Of a DNA stretch of 64,000 bases, positions 1-8,314 are shown piece after piece (the first letter of the stretch is position 1; the number at the start of each line of letters is the position of its first letter). The stretch is from NCBI GenBank assembly GCA_965278965.1, contig OZ257127.1, forward strand, positions 1,612,001 through 1,676,000. The letters run 5' to 3'. The DNA is from UBA10649 sp965278965. GTDB taxonomy: Bacteria > Actinomycetota > Actinomycetes > S36-B12. Made by a program: the position numbers and the translations under genes. A model generated the notes under the pieces. That model was not told the origin of the DNA, did not search any database, and worked only from the letters and a program-made list of their open reading frames with translations.

Positions 1-392
1 CAGCCACGACCATCCAGCCCGCTGTGGCGAACGGCACCGGCGCGACGCCCGGACCGGCACCCACGTCCGGCGGGTCCGCATCCAGCGGGGCGGCCACGAG
101 CGACGCGCCGGCTCCTCAGACGTACACCGGAGACGCCGTCCAGACCCGGTACGGCACGACGCAGGTCAAGATCACGGTCAGCGGCTCGACGATCACCGCG
201 GTCACCGCGATCGCCGCGCCGGACGGTGATCCGGAGTCGTCGCGGATCAGCGCCCGGGCGATCCCCGAGCTCCAGCAGCAGGCGCTCTCCGCACAGTCTG
301 CTTCCATCGACGGCGTCTCCGGCGCCTCGTACACGAGCCAAGGCTTCGCGCAGAGTCTTCAGTCGGCGCTCTCCCAGGCCGGTCTCGCGTGA
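1..392 (+). CDS. FMN-binding domain protein, 5'-truncated by window edge
   Basis: The frame is open to the left edge, so the N-terminus (probably a signal or membrane part) is missing. A GTG at 24 is available, but nothing shows that it is the start. An Ala/Pro/Thr-rich linker is followed by a compact FMN_bind-like domain beginning near 'YTGDAVQTRYG' and ending with 'DGVSGASYTSQGF'. The latter fits the D-x-x-S-G-A-S/T-type flavinylation motif in which a Ser or Thr receives FMN through a phosphoester bond. It overlaps the next gene by a GTGA, and ApbE (778-1560) follows, so the three form one operon. The likely role is an extracytoplasmic flavin carrier in electron transfer. The redox partner lies outside the window. 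Confidence 0.8.
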   Translation, partial: ATTIQPAVANGTGATPGPAPTSGGSASSGAATSDAPAPQTYTGDAVQTRYGTTQVKITVSGSTITAVTAIAAPDGDPESSRISARAIPELQQQALSAQSASIDGVSGASYTSQGFAQSLQSALSQAGLA

Positions 393-781
393 GCGCGCTC
401 GGCGGACGGTCCCCGCGGCGGGCGGCGGCGGGCGTCACGATCGCGGCCGCTGCGGTGACGGCGGCCACGACGGCCCTGTCCGCGCCCGCCGAGGCGGCGG
501 CCGCACACATCTATCGCGGCGCCGTGGCGCAGACGCCGTACGGCCCCGTCGCGGTGAAGATCCGTGTCGTCGGCTCGACGGTCACGAGAGTCTCGGTGAC
601 GTCATTCCCGACCGCGGATCGGCATTCGGCCCAGCTCAGCGCCTACGCGATCCCTCGGCTGCGCCAGCAGGCGCTCGCCGCGCAGGCGGCGTCCATCGCC
701 GGCGTCTCGGGCGCGTCGTACACGTCGGCGGCCTTCGAGCGGAGCCTGCAGTCAGCGCTGTCGAAGGCGGGGATCTCGTGA
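389..781 (+). CDS. secreted FMN-binding domain protein
   Basis: This 130-residue protein has an N-terminal signal sequence (basic 'RRAAAG', an Ala-rich hydrophobic core, cleavage near 'AEAAAAH') followed by a single FMN_bind domain paralogous to the upstream gene. The putative flavinylation motif is 'AGVSGASYTSAAF'. The upstream paralogue has Asp at the first position of this motif and this one has Ala. The GTG start overlaps the upstream TGA, and its own TGA overlaps the GTG of apbE, so the three genes are translationally coupled. The protein is probably a small periplasmic-side flavoprotein modified by the neighbouring ApbE. The electron donor and acceptor are not visible. Confidence 0.8.
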   Translation: MSALGGRSPRRAAAGVTIAAAAVTAATTALSAPAEAAAAHIYRGAVAQTPYGPVAVKIRVVGSTVTRVSVTSFPTADRHSAQLSAYAIPRLRQQALAAQAASIAGVSGASYTSAAFERSLQSALSKAGIS

Positions 782-1560
782 CTTGGCAGCGGTACGTCCA
801 CCACGAGCACGTGTGGGGCACGGTCGTCACGATCGACCTGCGCGGCCCCACGATCACGGAGCGCGCGGCGCAGCTGGCCTGCGCGGATGCCGCGGGCATG
901 CTGCACCGCATCGATGCCTGGCTGTCACCGTTCCGGCCGGACTCCGAGGTCAGCGCCATCCGCCGAGGCGACCTCGCGCCCACCGAGGTGTCAGCGCCGG
1001 TCGCCGACGTCCTCGCGGGCTGCGCCGAGGTCACGGCCGCGTCGCGTGGGGCGTTCGACCCGTGGGCCGCTCCGGGCGGGTTCGACCCGAGCGGCTATGT
1101 GAAGGGCTGGGGCGCCGACCGCGCCGCGGAGATCCTCATCGGCCACGGCTTCGCGAACGTGCAGGTGAACGCCGCGGGCGACGTCACGTGCCGGGGCCGA
1201 TCCGGCCCCGAGCGCGACGGCTGGCGCATCGGGATCGCTGATCCGGCCGACCCGACCCGCCTCCTTGGCGCGATCGAGGTCAACGACGCCCACCTGGCGA
1301 CATCCGGAAGCTACGAGCAGGGCGACCACATCGTCGACCCGTCGTCCGGTGGCCGCGCGACGTCCGTCGACTCCGCGACCGTTCTCGCCGCTGACGGCGG
1401 CAGGGCCGATGCCTGGGCGACCGCGCTGGCGGTGCGAGGCCCGGTCGGCCTGCCGATGCTCGCGCGGGCGGGCGGGATGAGCGCGATGGTCGTCAGCGGC
1501 GGCATGGTGTGGACGCGCGGCGAGGCCTTCACCCAGGAGCGGCTCGCGCCGGTCGGCTAG
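778..1560 (+). CDS. apbE: FAD:protein FMN transferase (ApbE family)
   Basis: The 260-residue protein has the ApbE landmarks: 'FDPSGYVKGWGADRAAEIL' (substrate and flavin binding), 'NAAGDVTCRG', and the C-terminal 'TSGSYEQGDHIVDPSSG' and 'DAWATALAVRG' region with the Mg-binding Asp. ApbE moves FMN from FAD onto Ser/Thr of FMN_bind proteins. The two preceding genes are such proteins, so enzyme and substrates are encoded together. The GTG start overlaps the upstream stop. The frame is open far upstream, but that extension is only a shadow of the two FMN-binding genes. No lipobox or signal peptide is evident. The length is slightly short for the family (about 300-350), consistent with a minimal actinobacterial form. 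Confidence 0.88.
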   Translation: MTWQRYVHHEHVWGTVVTIDLRGPTITERAAQLACADAAGMLHRIDAWLSPFRPDSEVSAIRRGDLAPTEVSAPVADVLAGCAEVTAASRGAFDPWAAPGGFDPSGYVKGWGADRAAEILIGHGFANVQVNAAGDVTCRGRSGPERDGWRIGIADPADPTRLLGAIEVNDAHLATSGSYEQGDHIVDPSSGGRATSVDSATVLAADGGRADAWATALAVRGPVGLPMLARAGGMSAMVVSGGMVWTRGEAFTQERLAPVG

Positions 1561-1639
1561 TCGCCCACCTTGAGGTTCGGAGGGCTTCGCAGTGCCGGAA
1601 TCCCTCTGACCCCAAGGTCGGCAGGTCAGCCCTCCTGCG

Positions 1640-2497
1640 CTAGCAGGCAGGATTCGCCAGCGCGCCGCTCGGGCAGGTCGTGTTGCCCCACGTCACGCCG
1701 GTCACGGTGGCCCCCGTCAGGTCGCCTCCCGCGAGTGACGCCCCGAGCAGGGACCCGTACGACAGGTTCGCGCCGGCGAAGCTCACGCCCCGCAGCCCAG
1801 CCGCGTTGAAGAATGCACCGAGCAGGAACGCATCCGAGAACTGGGCGCCGTCGAGGATCGCGCCGTTGAAGGTGGCGCCGTAGGCCATGACACCGGTGAA
1901 GTTCGTACGGATCCCGAACGCCCCGGCGAGATAGGCGTTGTCGAGGTTGACGTTGGTGAGGTTGGCGCCGTTGAGCGTTGCGCCGTAGAGGTCGACGTTG
2001 GTGAGGTTCGTCGTGGGCTTCGCCTTGCCGGCCGGGCCGAAGGGTGGCGGGGGCGTGGGCCGGTTGGTCCCGGCGAGGTTCGCGCCGCTCAGGTCGGCCC
2101 CGTACAGGCTGGAGTTCGTGAGGTCGGCGTTGCGCAGGTCAGCTCCGGTCAGCGTCACTCCCCGCAGCACCGCGTTGACCGCCGAGGTCCCCGCGAGGTT
2201 CGCGCCCTTCAGGTTCGCGCCGGTCAGGTCGGCGAAGTCCAGCGTCGCCCCGGACAGGTTGGCACCCCTGAGGTTCGCGCCGCGCAGATCGGCGCCTGTG
2301 AGGTTCGCGCCCGCCAGCGCGATGCCGGCGAGGTTGCCGTGGGCCGACACGCGCCAGGCCAGCTGGGCCTTCGCGCAGCTCGCCTTCGGGGCCAGCCGGC
2401 ACGATGGCGCGGCGGCCGCCGGCGGGGCCGTCGCCGCGACGGCGGCGATCAGGGCGAGGCCAGACAGCAGGACGAGGAACGACCGAAGGCGAGGCAT
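1640..2497 (-). CDS. secreted pentapeptide-repeat protein
   Basis: This 285-residue protein has a clear Sec signal (hydrophobic core 'FLVLLSGLALIAAVAATA', then 'AAAAPS') and a long run of A(D/N)LxG-type pentapeptide repeats (for example 'ANLTGADLRGANLRGANLSG') covering most of the mature chain. A non-repeat Pro/Gly insertion lies near the middle ('NRPTPPPPFGPAGKAK'). Such repeats fold as a right-handed quadrilateral beta-helix. The secreted location argues against a gyrase-protection role. Cysteines near both ends of the mature protein could form disulfides. It is convergent with apbE and monocistronic. The function is unknown. Confidence 0.85.
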   Translation of the reverse strand: MPRLRSFLVLLSGLALIAAVAATAPPAAAAPSCRLAPKASCAKAQLAWRVSAHGNLAGIALAGANLTGADLRGANLRGANLSGATLDFADLTGANLKGANLAGTSAVNAVLRGVTLTGADLRNADLTNSSLYGADLSGANLAGTNRPTPPPPFGPAGKAKPTTNLTNVDLYGATLNGANLTNVNLDNAYLAGAFGIRTNFTGVMAYGATFNGAILDGAQFSDAFLLGAFFNAAGLRGVSFAGANLSYGSLLGASLAGGDLTGATVTGVTWGNTTCPSGALANPAC

Positions 2498-2661
2498 GCG
2501 TCGTTCCTACCATCCACGTCCGCTACCGCGGCTCTTCGCCGCGTGAGGGCGCGGGCTGCCGTCGCTCCGGCCCCGCGGTCGACGTTGAGGGTCTTGACGC
2601 CGCACTTGTTTTTTGCAAGTGTCAGCGCATCGGAACGGACCTACGAGAAAGAGCCCCCGCG

Positions 2662-3096
2662 ATGACCATGATGTTCGTCAACCTGCCGGTGACTGACCTT
2701 GAGCGCTCGAAGGCCTTCTACACGGCGCTCGGATTCACCATCAACCCGTTGTTCTCCGACCACAACTCGGCCTGTGTCGTCGTCGAGCAGGACCACAGCG
2801 CCTTCATGATCTCGACCCGCGAGTTCTTCCAGTCGTTCACCGACCTGCCGATCGGCGATCCTGCCGTCGCGCCCGCCTCGGCGACCGCCATCTTCGTCGA
2901 CAGCCGGGAAGCGGTCGACGCGGCCGCAGCAGCGGGTCTCGCGGCCGGGGGCTCGGAGCCTCGTCCCGCGTCGGACTACGGCTTCATGTACCAGCGTGGG
3001 ATCTCCGACCCCGACGGCAACCACCTGGAGTTCGGGTGGATGGACCCGGTCGCCGCTGCCCAGGGGCCTGAGGCCGTCGCGAACCAGCAGGCCTGA
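2662..3096 (+). CDS. VOC family (glyoxalase/bleomycin-resistance-like) protein
   Basis: This is a 144-residue single vicinal-oxygen-chelate fold protein: 'MMFVNLPVTDLERSKAFYTALGF' is the first beta-alpha module, and 'SDPDGNHLEFGWMDP' is the C-terminal metal-ligand strand with the typical Glu. The family includes glyoxalases, antibiotic-binding proteins and PhnB-like proteins. The active-site set is too general to assign a substrate. It lies 5 nt upstream of an HxlR regulator and probably forms a two-gene operon, suggesting a regulated detoxification function. The ATG at 2662 fits the domain start, and a second ATG lies two codons downstream. A longer upstream frame is non-coding in character. 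Confidence 0.82.
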   Translation: MTMMFVNLPVTDLERSKAFYTALGFTINPLFSDHNSACVVVEQDHSAFMISTREFFQSFTDLPIGDPAVAPASATAIFVDSREAVDAAAAAGLAAGGSEPRPASDYGFMYQRGISDPDGNHLEFGWMDPVAAAQGPEAVANQQA

Positions 3097-3101
3097 GGTC
3101 G

Positions 3102-3743
3102 ATGGCCGCACGCGACTACGGGCAGTACTGCGGCCTCACGCGGGCCGTGGAGATCGTGGGAGAGCGCTGGGCCCTCCTTATCGTCCGCGACCTGCTCGTC
3201 GGGCCGCGGCGCTACGGCGAGCTCGCCGCGGGCCTTCCACGCATCCCGAGCAACGTTCTGGCCGCGCGGCTCAAGGAGCTGCAAGCCGTCGGGATCATCC
3301 GGCGGGCGCCGCGCTCGCGCGTCATCATCTACGAGCTCACGGAGTACGGCCATGAGCTGGAGCCCGTCGTCCTCGCGCTGGGGGCCTGGGGGTTCAAGGC
3401 GATGGGCGACCCACGCGACGAGCAGATCGTCACCCCCGACTCGATGACGATGGCCCTTCGGACGGCGTTCCGCCCGGCGGTCGCGGCGACGCTGCCCGCG
3501 ACCGCCTACGCAGCGCGTATCGGGCCGGCCGAGCTCCTGGTCCGAGTCGACGGGTCAAGCCTGGACGTCGCGCGCGGCGACGGCCCCGCGGACCTCGCCT
3601 TCGCCGCAGGCCCGGAGATCCGGCTGCTGATCTCCGGCGAGCTGGCGCCCGACCGCGCGATCGACACCGGCGTCGTCGAGGTGCTCAGAGGACGCGGGGC
3701 ACTCCTCCACCGCTTCGCGACCACCTTCCACCTAGCCGCCTGA
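3102..3743 (+). CDS. HxlR-family transcriptional regulator
   Basis: This 213-residue protein has an N-terminal winged helix typical of HxlR: 'YCGLTRAVEIVGERWALLIVRDLLVGPRRYGEL', then 'IPSNVLAARLKELQAVGIIRR' (recognition helix) and 'YELTEYGHEL' (wing). The C-terminal roughly 100 residues are an SCP2-like sterol-carrier fold, an arrangement known for longer HxlR members. The near-N-terminal Cys ('YCG') is the position used for thiol sensing in several HxlR proteins. It begins 5 nt after the VOC gene and probably regulates that operon. The effector is unknown. Confidence 0.85.
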   Translation: MAARDYGQYCGLTRAVEIVGERWALLIVRDLLVGPRRYGELAAGLPRIPSNVLAARLKELQAVGIIRRAPRSRVIIYELTEYGHELEPVVLALGAWGFKAMGDPRDEQIVTPDSMTMALRTAFRPAVAATLPATAYAARIGPAELLVRVDGSSLDVARGDGPADLAFAAGPEIRLLISGELAPDRAIDTGVVEVLRGRGALLHRFATTFHLAA

Positions 3744-3816
3744 CACTCGGACGCGGTCGGCGGCGCCGCCAGTCCGGGTGCGGCTCCCAGGCCGGCTGGT
3801 GTGTGACCATGGGGCC

Positions 3817-4896
3817 GTGACCCTTCCCCGTCTCGCGCGTGCCGGAGCCGTCCTCGCTGCCGCCGTCCTCCTGGCCGGCTGCTCGGCGCAGGCGGCGTCA
3901 ACGCCGTCGTCGTCGGTCGCGGTCGACAGTGCGCCGGCGTCGGTGCCCGCGGAGGCCTCGGCAACGCCGCCGCCGGACGAGCCGGCCGGGACGTCCCCCT
4001 CGGTCACCACGCGCGAGATGTCCCCTGACGGTGTCCTGACCGACTTCTACCTCCCGGGCGTGACCGCCACTCTTCGCGTGCCGGCCACCAAGGGGCCCGC
4101 CCCGCTGGTCGTCGTCGTGCCCGGCGGCGGTTGGCAGACCGCCGACCCAACGGACTACGTCCCGCTTGCGCAGTCATTGACCTCGTCCGGCGTGAGCACC
4201 TCGGTCATCACGTACGACACCGGATCGACCGGGGCACAGTTCCCGAAGCCGATCGACGACGTCGCCTGCGCCGTGCGTTGGAGCGCCTACCAGCTGAACG
4301 CCCTCGGCTACCCGCCAACGCGTGTCGTCGTCGTCGGCCACTCCGCCGGCGGCCAGATCGCGGTCGAGGTCGCCGTGACCGGCGACCAGTACGGCGGCGA
4401 CTGCCCGATGCCGCCGGTCACGGTGGACGGCGTCGTCGGCGTCGCGGGTGTCTACGACCTGTCCAGCGACCTGATCGCCGCGGCGAACCTGTTCCCCGAC
4501 GGCGGCACCGCGGACGAGCGCGCGCACTACAGCCCGCTCAACCTCGTCAACGATCCGCAGACATCGATCCCGCCGCTCGACGTCCTCCTGCTCGCGGGCA
4601 CGGACGACGTCACCGTGCCCGCCGCGCAGGCCGAGCAGATGGCGGCGGCGTTCAAGGCCCGCGGTGTCGACGCGACCATCGACGTGCTCCCGCTCCCGCA
4701 CAACATGGGGTTCCCGCTCGCGCTGGAGATCTCACCGATCATCAAGCGCTGGCTCCTCGGCGACGCGTACGTCGAGTCGCCGTCGCCCTCGCCGACCCCG
4801 CCGCCGGCGGCGAGTCCGGTCCCCTCGGCGGCACCCGCCCCACCGGCGAGCGCCGCCCCGCCGGTCAGCCCGGCCGCGAGCGCCGCCGCCGGCTGA
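3817..4896 (+). CDS. lipoprotein alpha/beta hydrolase (esterase-like)
   Basis: The GTG at 3817 was chosen because it puts the basic segment and lipobox (LLAGC, Cys about 23) in proper order. An upstream ATG at 3778 would add residues before the signal. The mature domain (about residues 60-320) is an alpha/beta hydrolase: oxyanion-loop 'VVPGGGW', nucleophile elbow 'GHSAGG', acid 'LAGTDDVTVP', and His in 'LPHNMGF'. This resembles carboxylesterase or BD-FAE-like enzymes acting on acyl esters at the cell surface. The last roughly 35 residues are an Ala/Pro/Ser-rich tail. It is convergent with the DHFR-like gene at 4900, 3 nt away. The substrate is unknown. Confidence 0.85.
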   Translation: MTLPRLARAGAVLAAAVLLAGCSAQAASTPSSSVAVDSAPASVPAEASATPPPDEPAGTSPSVTTREMSPDGVLTDFYLPGVTATLRVPATKGPAPLVVVVPGGGWQTADPTDYVPLAQSLTSSGVSTSVITYDTGSTGAQFPKPIDDVACAVRWSAYQLNALGYPPTRVVVVGHSAGGQIAVEVAVTGDQYGGDCPMPPVTVDGVVGVAGVYDLSSDLIAAANLFPDGGTADERAHYSPLNLVNDPQTSIPPLDVLLLAGTDDVTVPAAQAEQMAAAFKARGVDATIDVLPLPHNMGFPLALEISPIIKRWLLGDAYVESPSPSPTPPPAASPVPSAAPAPPASAAPPVSPAASAAAG

Positions 4897-4899
4897 GGT

Positions 4900-5475
4900 T
4901 CACGCCGCCTGTGCTCGACGCAGGATGGTCAGCACGGTCGTCCCGGCGACATCGTTGGGCTCAGCGGAGACCAGCTCCAGCTCGATCGCGCGGCCCTCGG
5001 CGAACAGGCGATCGCCGGCGCCCACGACCGTCGGGAACGTGACGAGCCGGTACTCGTCGACGAGGTCCGCCGCTGCGAGGGCGTGGACCACGCTGAGGCT
5101 TCCGATGACGACGACGTCACGACGGGTTCGCTCGGCGCGCACCCAGTCCAGCAGGTCCCCGTCGATCGCGTGGGAGTTCGACCACGCGCTCTCGTCGATC
5201 GGACTGTGCGCGGCAACCGCCTTGGGCACGGCGTTCATCCGGTCGGCGAAGTCGCCGTCGCGGCCCGGCCACAGACGGGAGAAGTGCTCCCAGGTGCGCC
5301 GGCCGTACAGCTGGACCCCGTCGTCCATGCGGCTGCCGAGCCGGAACTTGTCGTCGCTGACCGGTCCCGGGCCGTAGCGGAACGCCCAGCCGCCGTGGTC
5401 GGTGCCGCCGCGGCCGTCCGGATCGGAGACGACCCCGTCCAGCGTGATGAACTGCGTGACGATGACCTCACCCAT
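4900..5475 (-). CDS. DHFR-like (RibD C-terminal domain) reductase
   Basis: This 191-residue protein of the RibD C-terminal/YyaP-YwjB family starts with the characteristic 'VTQFITLDGVVSDP' and has 'LYGRRTWEHF', 'VVVIGSLSVVHAL' and 'FPTVVGAGDRLF', which form the NADPH-binding DHFR fold. These stand-alone proteins have no established folate or riboflavin role and often sit beside ECF sigma factors of the SnoaL-containing type, as here (5600, divergent). The ATG start is at 5475 with the divergent 124-bp intergenic region upstream. The reaction is unassigned. Confidence 0.85.
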   Translation of the reverse strand: MGEVIVTQFITLDGVVSDPDGRGGTDHGGWAFRYGPGPVSDDKFRLGSRMDDGVQLYGRRTWEHFSRLWPGRDGDFADRMNAVPKAVAAHSPIDESAWSNSHAIDGDLLDWVRAERTRRDVVVIGSLSVVHALAAADLVDEYRLVTFPTVVGAGDRLFAEGRAIELELVSAEPNDVAGTTVLTILRRAQAA

Positions 5476-5599
5476 GAGAACCTCCAGCTCGGCGGCATCC
5501 CGGTCGGGCTGCCTGAGTACTCCATGTACTCCCGGAGGCCCCCGAACTCATCGGTCCTCGACCCGTGATCTTGCCGCCGCGGCGACCTAGGCTCCACGG

Positions 5600-6598
5600 A
5601 TGAGCGCAGAGGCCGGGGGCCACGTGGACGAGGTGGTGACCCCCGACCACGAAGCGTTCCGCGGCGACCTGCTCGCTCACTGCTACCGGATGCTCGGCTC
5701 GATCGACGAAGCCGAGGACGTCGTGCAGGAGACGATGCTGCGAGCGTGGCGCGCCGCTGACCGCTACGACCCGACGCGTGCGTCGGTGCGGACCTGGCTG
5801 CACCGAATCGCCACCAACGCCTGCCTCAGCGCGCTCGAGGGCCGGCAGCGCCGGCCACTGCCCAGCGGCCTCGGCCCCGCTGGCGACGACCCGCACGCCT
5901 CGCTGACGCCCAGCCTGGACGTGCCGTGGCTGCAGCCGTTCCCCGATGCCCTGCTCGGTGACCCCGCGGACGCCGCGGTCCAGCGGGACGGGCTGCGGCT
6001 GGCCCTCGTCACTGCGCTCCAGCTGCTCCCCGCTCGTCAACGCGCGGCCCTCGTCCTCCGCGAGGTCGTCCAGCTCCCGGCCGCCGACGTGGCGGCCGCG
6101 CTCGACACCACCGTCGCGTCTGTCAACAGCAGCCTGCAGCGCGCCCGCGCGACCGTGCAGGCAGCGGGACTCGACCTCGACCACCTTCACCTGCCGGCCG
6201 AGCCCGGCGAGCGCGCCGTCGTCGAGCGCTACGCGACGGCGTTCGAGGCCGCCGACCTCGATGCGTTGACGCGACTGCTCGCCGACGACGTCGCGCTCGA
6301 GATGCCTCCGGTCGACCTGTGGCTGCGCGGCCGACCCCACTACCGGGAGTTCATCCAGCGGATCTTCGACCTGCGCGGTCCCGGGTGGCGGTTGCTACCG
6401 GTGCAGGCCAACGGCAGCCCGGCGCTGGCCGCCTACGCCCCGGACACAGCGGCGGGCGAATCTGCCCTGCGCGCCCACTCGCTCCAGCTCTTCGAGGTTT
6501 CGGGCGGGCGCATCCGCCGCTGCGTGACCTTCGTCGACGCCTCACTCCTGCCTCGGTTCGGCCTCCCGTCGCACCTGCCGGACGGAACCGCCGAATAG
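5600..6598 (+). CDS. ECF RNA polymerase sigma factor with SnoaL-like C-terminal domain
   Basis: The 332-residue protein has sigma region 2 ('HCYRMLGSIDEAEDVVQETMLRAW', 'WLHRIATNACLSAL'), region 4 ('LPARQRAALVLREVVQLPAADVAAAL...SSLQRAR') and a C-terminal NTF2/SnoaL-like domain from about residue 205. The layout matches the SigG/SigX5-type ECF group, in which the C-terminal domain replaces a separate anti-sigma partner. No anti-sigma gene is adjacent. A TAGGCT box lies 6 nt before the ATG, suggesting a leaderless transcript. It is divergent from the DHFR-like gene, which may be a target. Confidence 0.9.
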   Translation: MSAEAGGHVDEVVTPDHEAFRGDLLAHCYRMLGSIDEAEDVVQETMLRAWRAADRYDPTRASVRTWLHRIATNACLSALEGRQRRPLPSGLGPAGDDPHASLTPSLDVPWLQPFPDALLGDPADAAVQRDGLRLALVTALQLLPARQRAALVLREVVQLPAADVAAALDTTVASVNSSLQRARATVQAAGLDLDHLHLPAEPGERAVVERYATAFEAADLDALTRLLADDVALEMPPVDLWLRGRPHYREFIQRIFDLRGPGWRLLPVQANGSPALAAYAPDTAAGESALRAHSLQLFEVSGGRIRRCVTFVDASLLPRFGLPSHLPDGTAE

Positions 6599-6610
6599 TC
6601 CTAGCCACCG

Positions 6611-7264
6611 TCAGGTGCGTCGGCGCAGGTGTCGTCGGCTCAGGATGAACAGGCTCAGGACGACAACCCAGGCCGGGAACAGGAACTGCACGGGGTCCGG
6701 CAGCGGCGGCGTGAACAGCAGCAGGAGCGCGATGAGGTAGCCCGGGATGCCGAGCCAGCGCGGGATCGTGCGGGTCCGCAGGCCCATCGTCGTCGCCGAC
6801 AGCATGAACACGGCGACCATGCGAGAGCCGAACGCGCCGAGCAGAGACGATGCGAACGCCCACGCGAACGCCAAGGTCTCCGGTGGCAGGGCGGTGCCGC
6901 TGTCCACGATCAGGAGAACTCCCCTGAGCGCCGCCGCAGCGGAGAAGAGCAGCGCGACGAAAACCAGTCCCGAGCCGAGGAACACCGTCTCGAAGAACCG
7001 GTCCTCGCTGGATCCCAGCTGCGAGCGGATGACGGCGATGAACCACATGAAGGCGATCCCCGCGAAGGGGACCAGAGCGAGCGCGAGACTCACAGCCTCG
7101 CGCTTCGTCGGGTCATCGACCCATCCGGTCGTATCGCCGCCGAAGGTCGGCTCGGCGCTGTGCAGCAGCAAGAGCGACGCGCCGAGCATGAACCCGAAGA
7201 CAAGTCCGGCAACCGCCGCCGAGGCTGGCTGCCGGACAGCGGACATGACGGAGTCTCGGGTCAC
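6611..7264 (-). CDS. multi-pass membrane protein of unknown function
   Basis: This 217-residue protein has about six hydrophobic segments ('AVAGLVFGFMLGASLLLL', 'AVSLALALVPFAGIAFMWFIAVI', 'FLGSGLVFVALLFSAAAAL', and three more near the C-terminus ending 'VVVLSLFILSRRHLRRR'). No catalytic or transport motif is recognised. The GTG at 7264 is preceded by a GGAG with 7-nt spacing; an internal ATG at 7246 is an alternative. It is convergent with the sigma gene (12 nt apart). It may be an intact resident membrane protein, but no family name can be supported from sequence alone. Confidence 0.7.
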   Translation of the reverse strand: MTRDSVMSAVRQPASAAVAGLVFGFMLGASLLLLHSAEPTFGGDTTGWVDDPTKREAVSLALALVPFAGIAFMWFIAVIRSQLGSSEDRFFETVFLGSGLVFVALLFSAAAALRGVLLIVDSGTALPPETLAFAWAFASSLLGAFGSRMVAVFMLSATTMGLRTRTIPRWLGIPGYLIALLLLFTPPLPDPVQFLFPAWVVVLSLFILSRRHLRRRT

Positions 7265-7464
7265 TTCCGGCTCCGTCCCTATGCCTCAAGCGATGCGGCG
7301 CGCGACGCCCCGGCGGGCTGATCCTAGGTTCGCTGGCGGCTCCTGCCGGCCGCAATGGCAGGACCGACCAGCCGGAACCCGTCACGCAGTCGTGGTCCGC
7401 TCAAGCCAACCTCAGCGAGATGCCAGCATCGTTCGCGCTCGACGAACGCGCGACAATGCGCCGC

Positions 7465-8271
7465 ATGTCCTCCGCCACGAACGAGACCCCCGACGCAGCC
7501 ACCGCCGGAAAGCCCCGCGGGCTGAAGAACCCCGGCTACGAGATCTTCATCGCCCTGCTGTCGATCCTGTCGATCATCAACCTGGTCTTGCTGTACGTCG
7601 TCCAGAGCCCCGCGCTCGACACCGTGCTGATGATCATGAACGTCCCGATCACGCTCATCTTCTTCATCGACTTCCTGTACCGCCTGAAGACCGCCCCCGA
7701 CCGGGGCTACTACTTCTGGCGCAACTACGGCTGGGCCGACCTCCTCGCATCGTTGCCGTTCCAGCAGACCAAGATCCTGCGGGTCTTCCGCCTGGTGAAG
7801 GTGTACCGGCTGCTCAAGGAGTACGGCGCGAAGAACATCGGTCGGGCCGTACTGAAGGACCGCGCGGGCAGCGCCCTGCTGATGCTGCTGTTCGTCGCGA
7901 TCCTCGTGCTGGAGTTCGGCAGCCTGGAGATGCTGCACCTCGAAGAGGGTGTCGAGGGCGCGAACATCACGAGCGCGTCCGACGCCATCTGGTACGTGAT
8001 CGTCACGATGTCGACGGTCGGCTACGGCGACCAGTACCCCATCTCGAACCCCGGCCGTGCGCTCGGCACGCTCATCATCGTCGTGGGTGTCGGCATCTTC
8101 GGAACGCTCACCGGCTACCTCGCCAACGTGTTCCTCAGCCCGTCCACGAAGACCGATGACTCGGCGACACCGGACGTGCAGCAGAAGCTGGGCTCCCTGA
8201 AGGAGCTCCTCGCGAAGCAGCAGGAGACCATCGCCGAGCTAGAGGCGATGATCGACGGCCGACCCGCCTAG
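7465..8271 (+). CDS. voltage-gated-type potassium channel (6TM, TVGYGD filter)
   Basis: Hydrophobic helices S1-S4 are followed by the pore with the canonical K+ filter 'TVGYGD' (about residue 190) and a final helix 'LGTLIIVVGVGIFGTLTGYLANVF'. The S4-like segment 'ILRVFRLVKVYRLLKEYG' carries spaced Arg/Lys residues as in voltage sensors. A short cytoplasmic coiled-coil tail ('KLGSLKELLAKQQETIAELEAMI') probably tetramerises the channel. The start was set at the ATG beginning 'MSSATNE'. ATGs at 7456 and 7420 are possible, but they add residues unlike a channel N-terminus. It is monocistronic. Confidence 0.88.
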   Translation: MSSATNETPDAATAGKPRGLKNPGYEIFIALLSILSIINLVLLYVVQSPALDTVLMIMNVPITLIFFIDFLYRLKTAPDRGYYFWRNYGWADLLASLPFQQTKILRVFRLVKVYRLLKEYGAKNIGRAVLKDRAGSALLMLLFVAILVLEFGSLEMLHLEEGVEGANITSASDAIWYVIVTMSTVGYGDQYPISNPGRALGTLIIVVGVGIFGTLTGYLANVFLSPSTKTDDSATPDVQQKLGSLKELLAKQQETIAELEAMIDGRPA

Positions 8272-8314
8272 TCGCGGCGGCTTGTCGAGCGGACGCGGGC
8301 GTCGCCCGACCGGG

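Noticed and set aside
226..777. A long 5' extension of apbE in the same frame
   Set aside because: It overlaps both FMN_bind genes completely and has no signal peptide or homologous domain. The GTG at 778 is coupled to the upstream stop.
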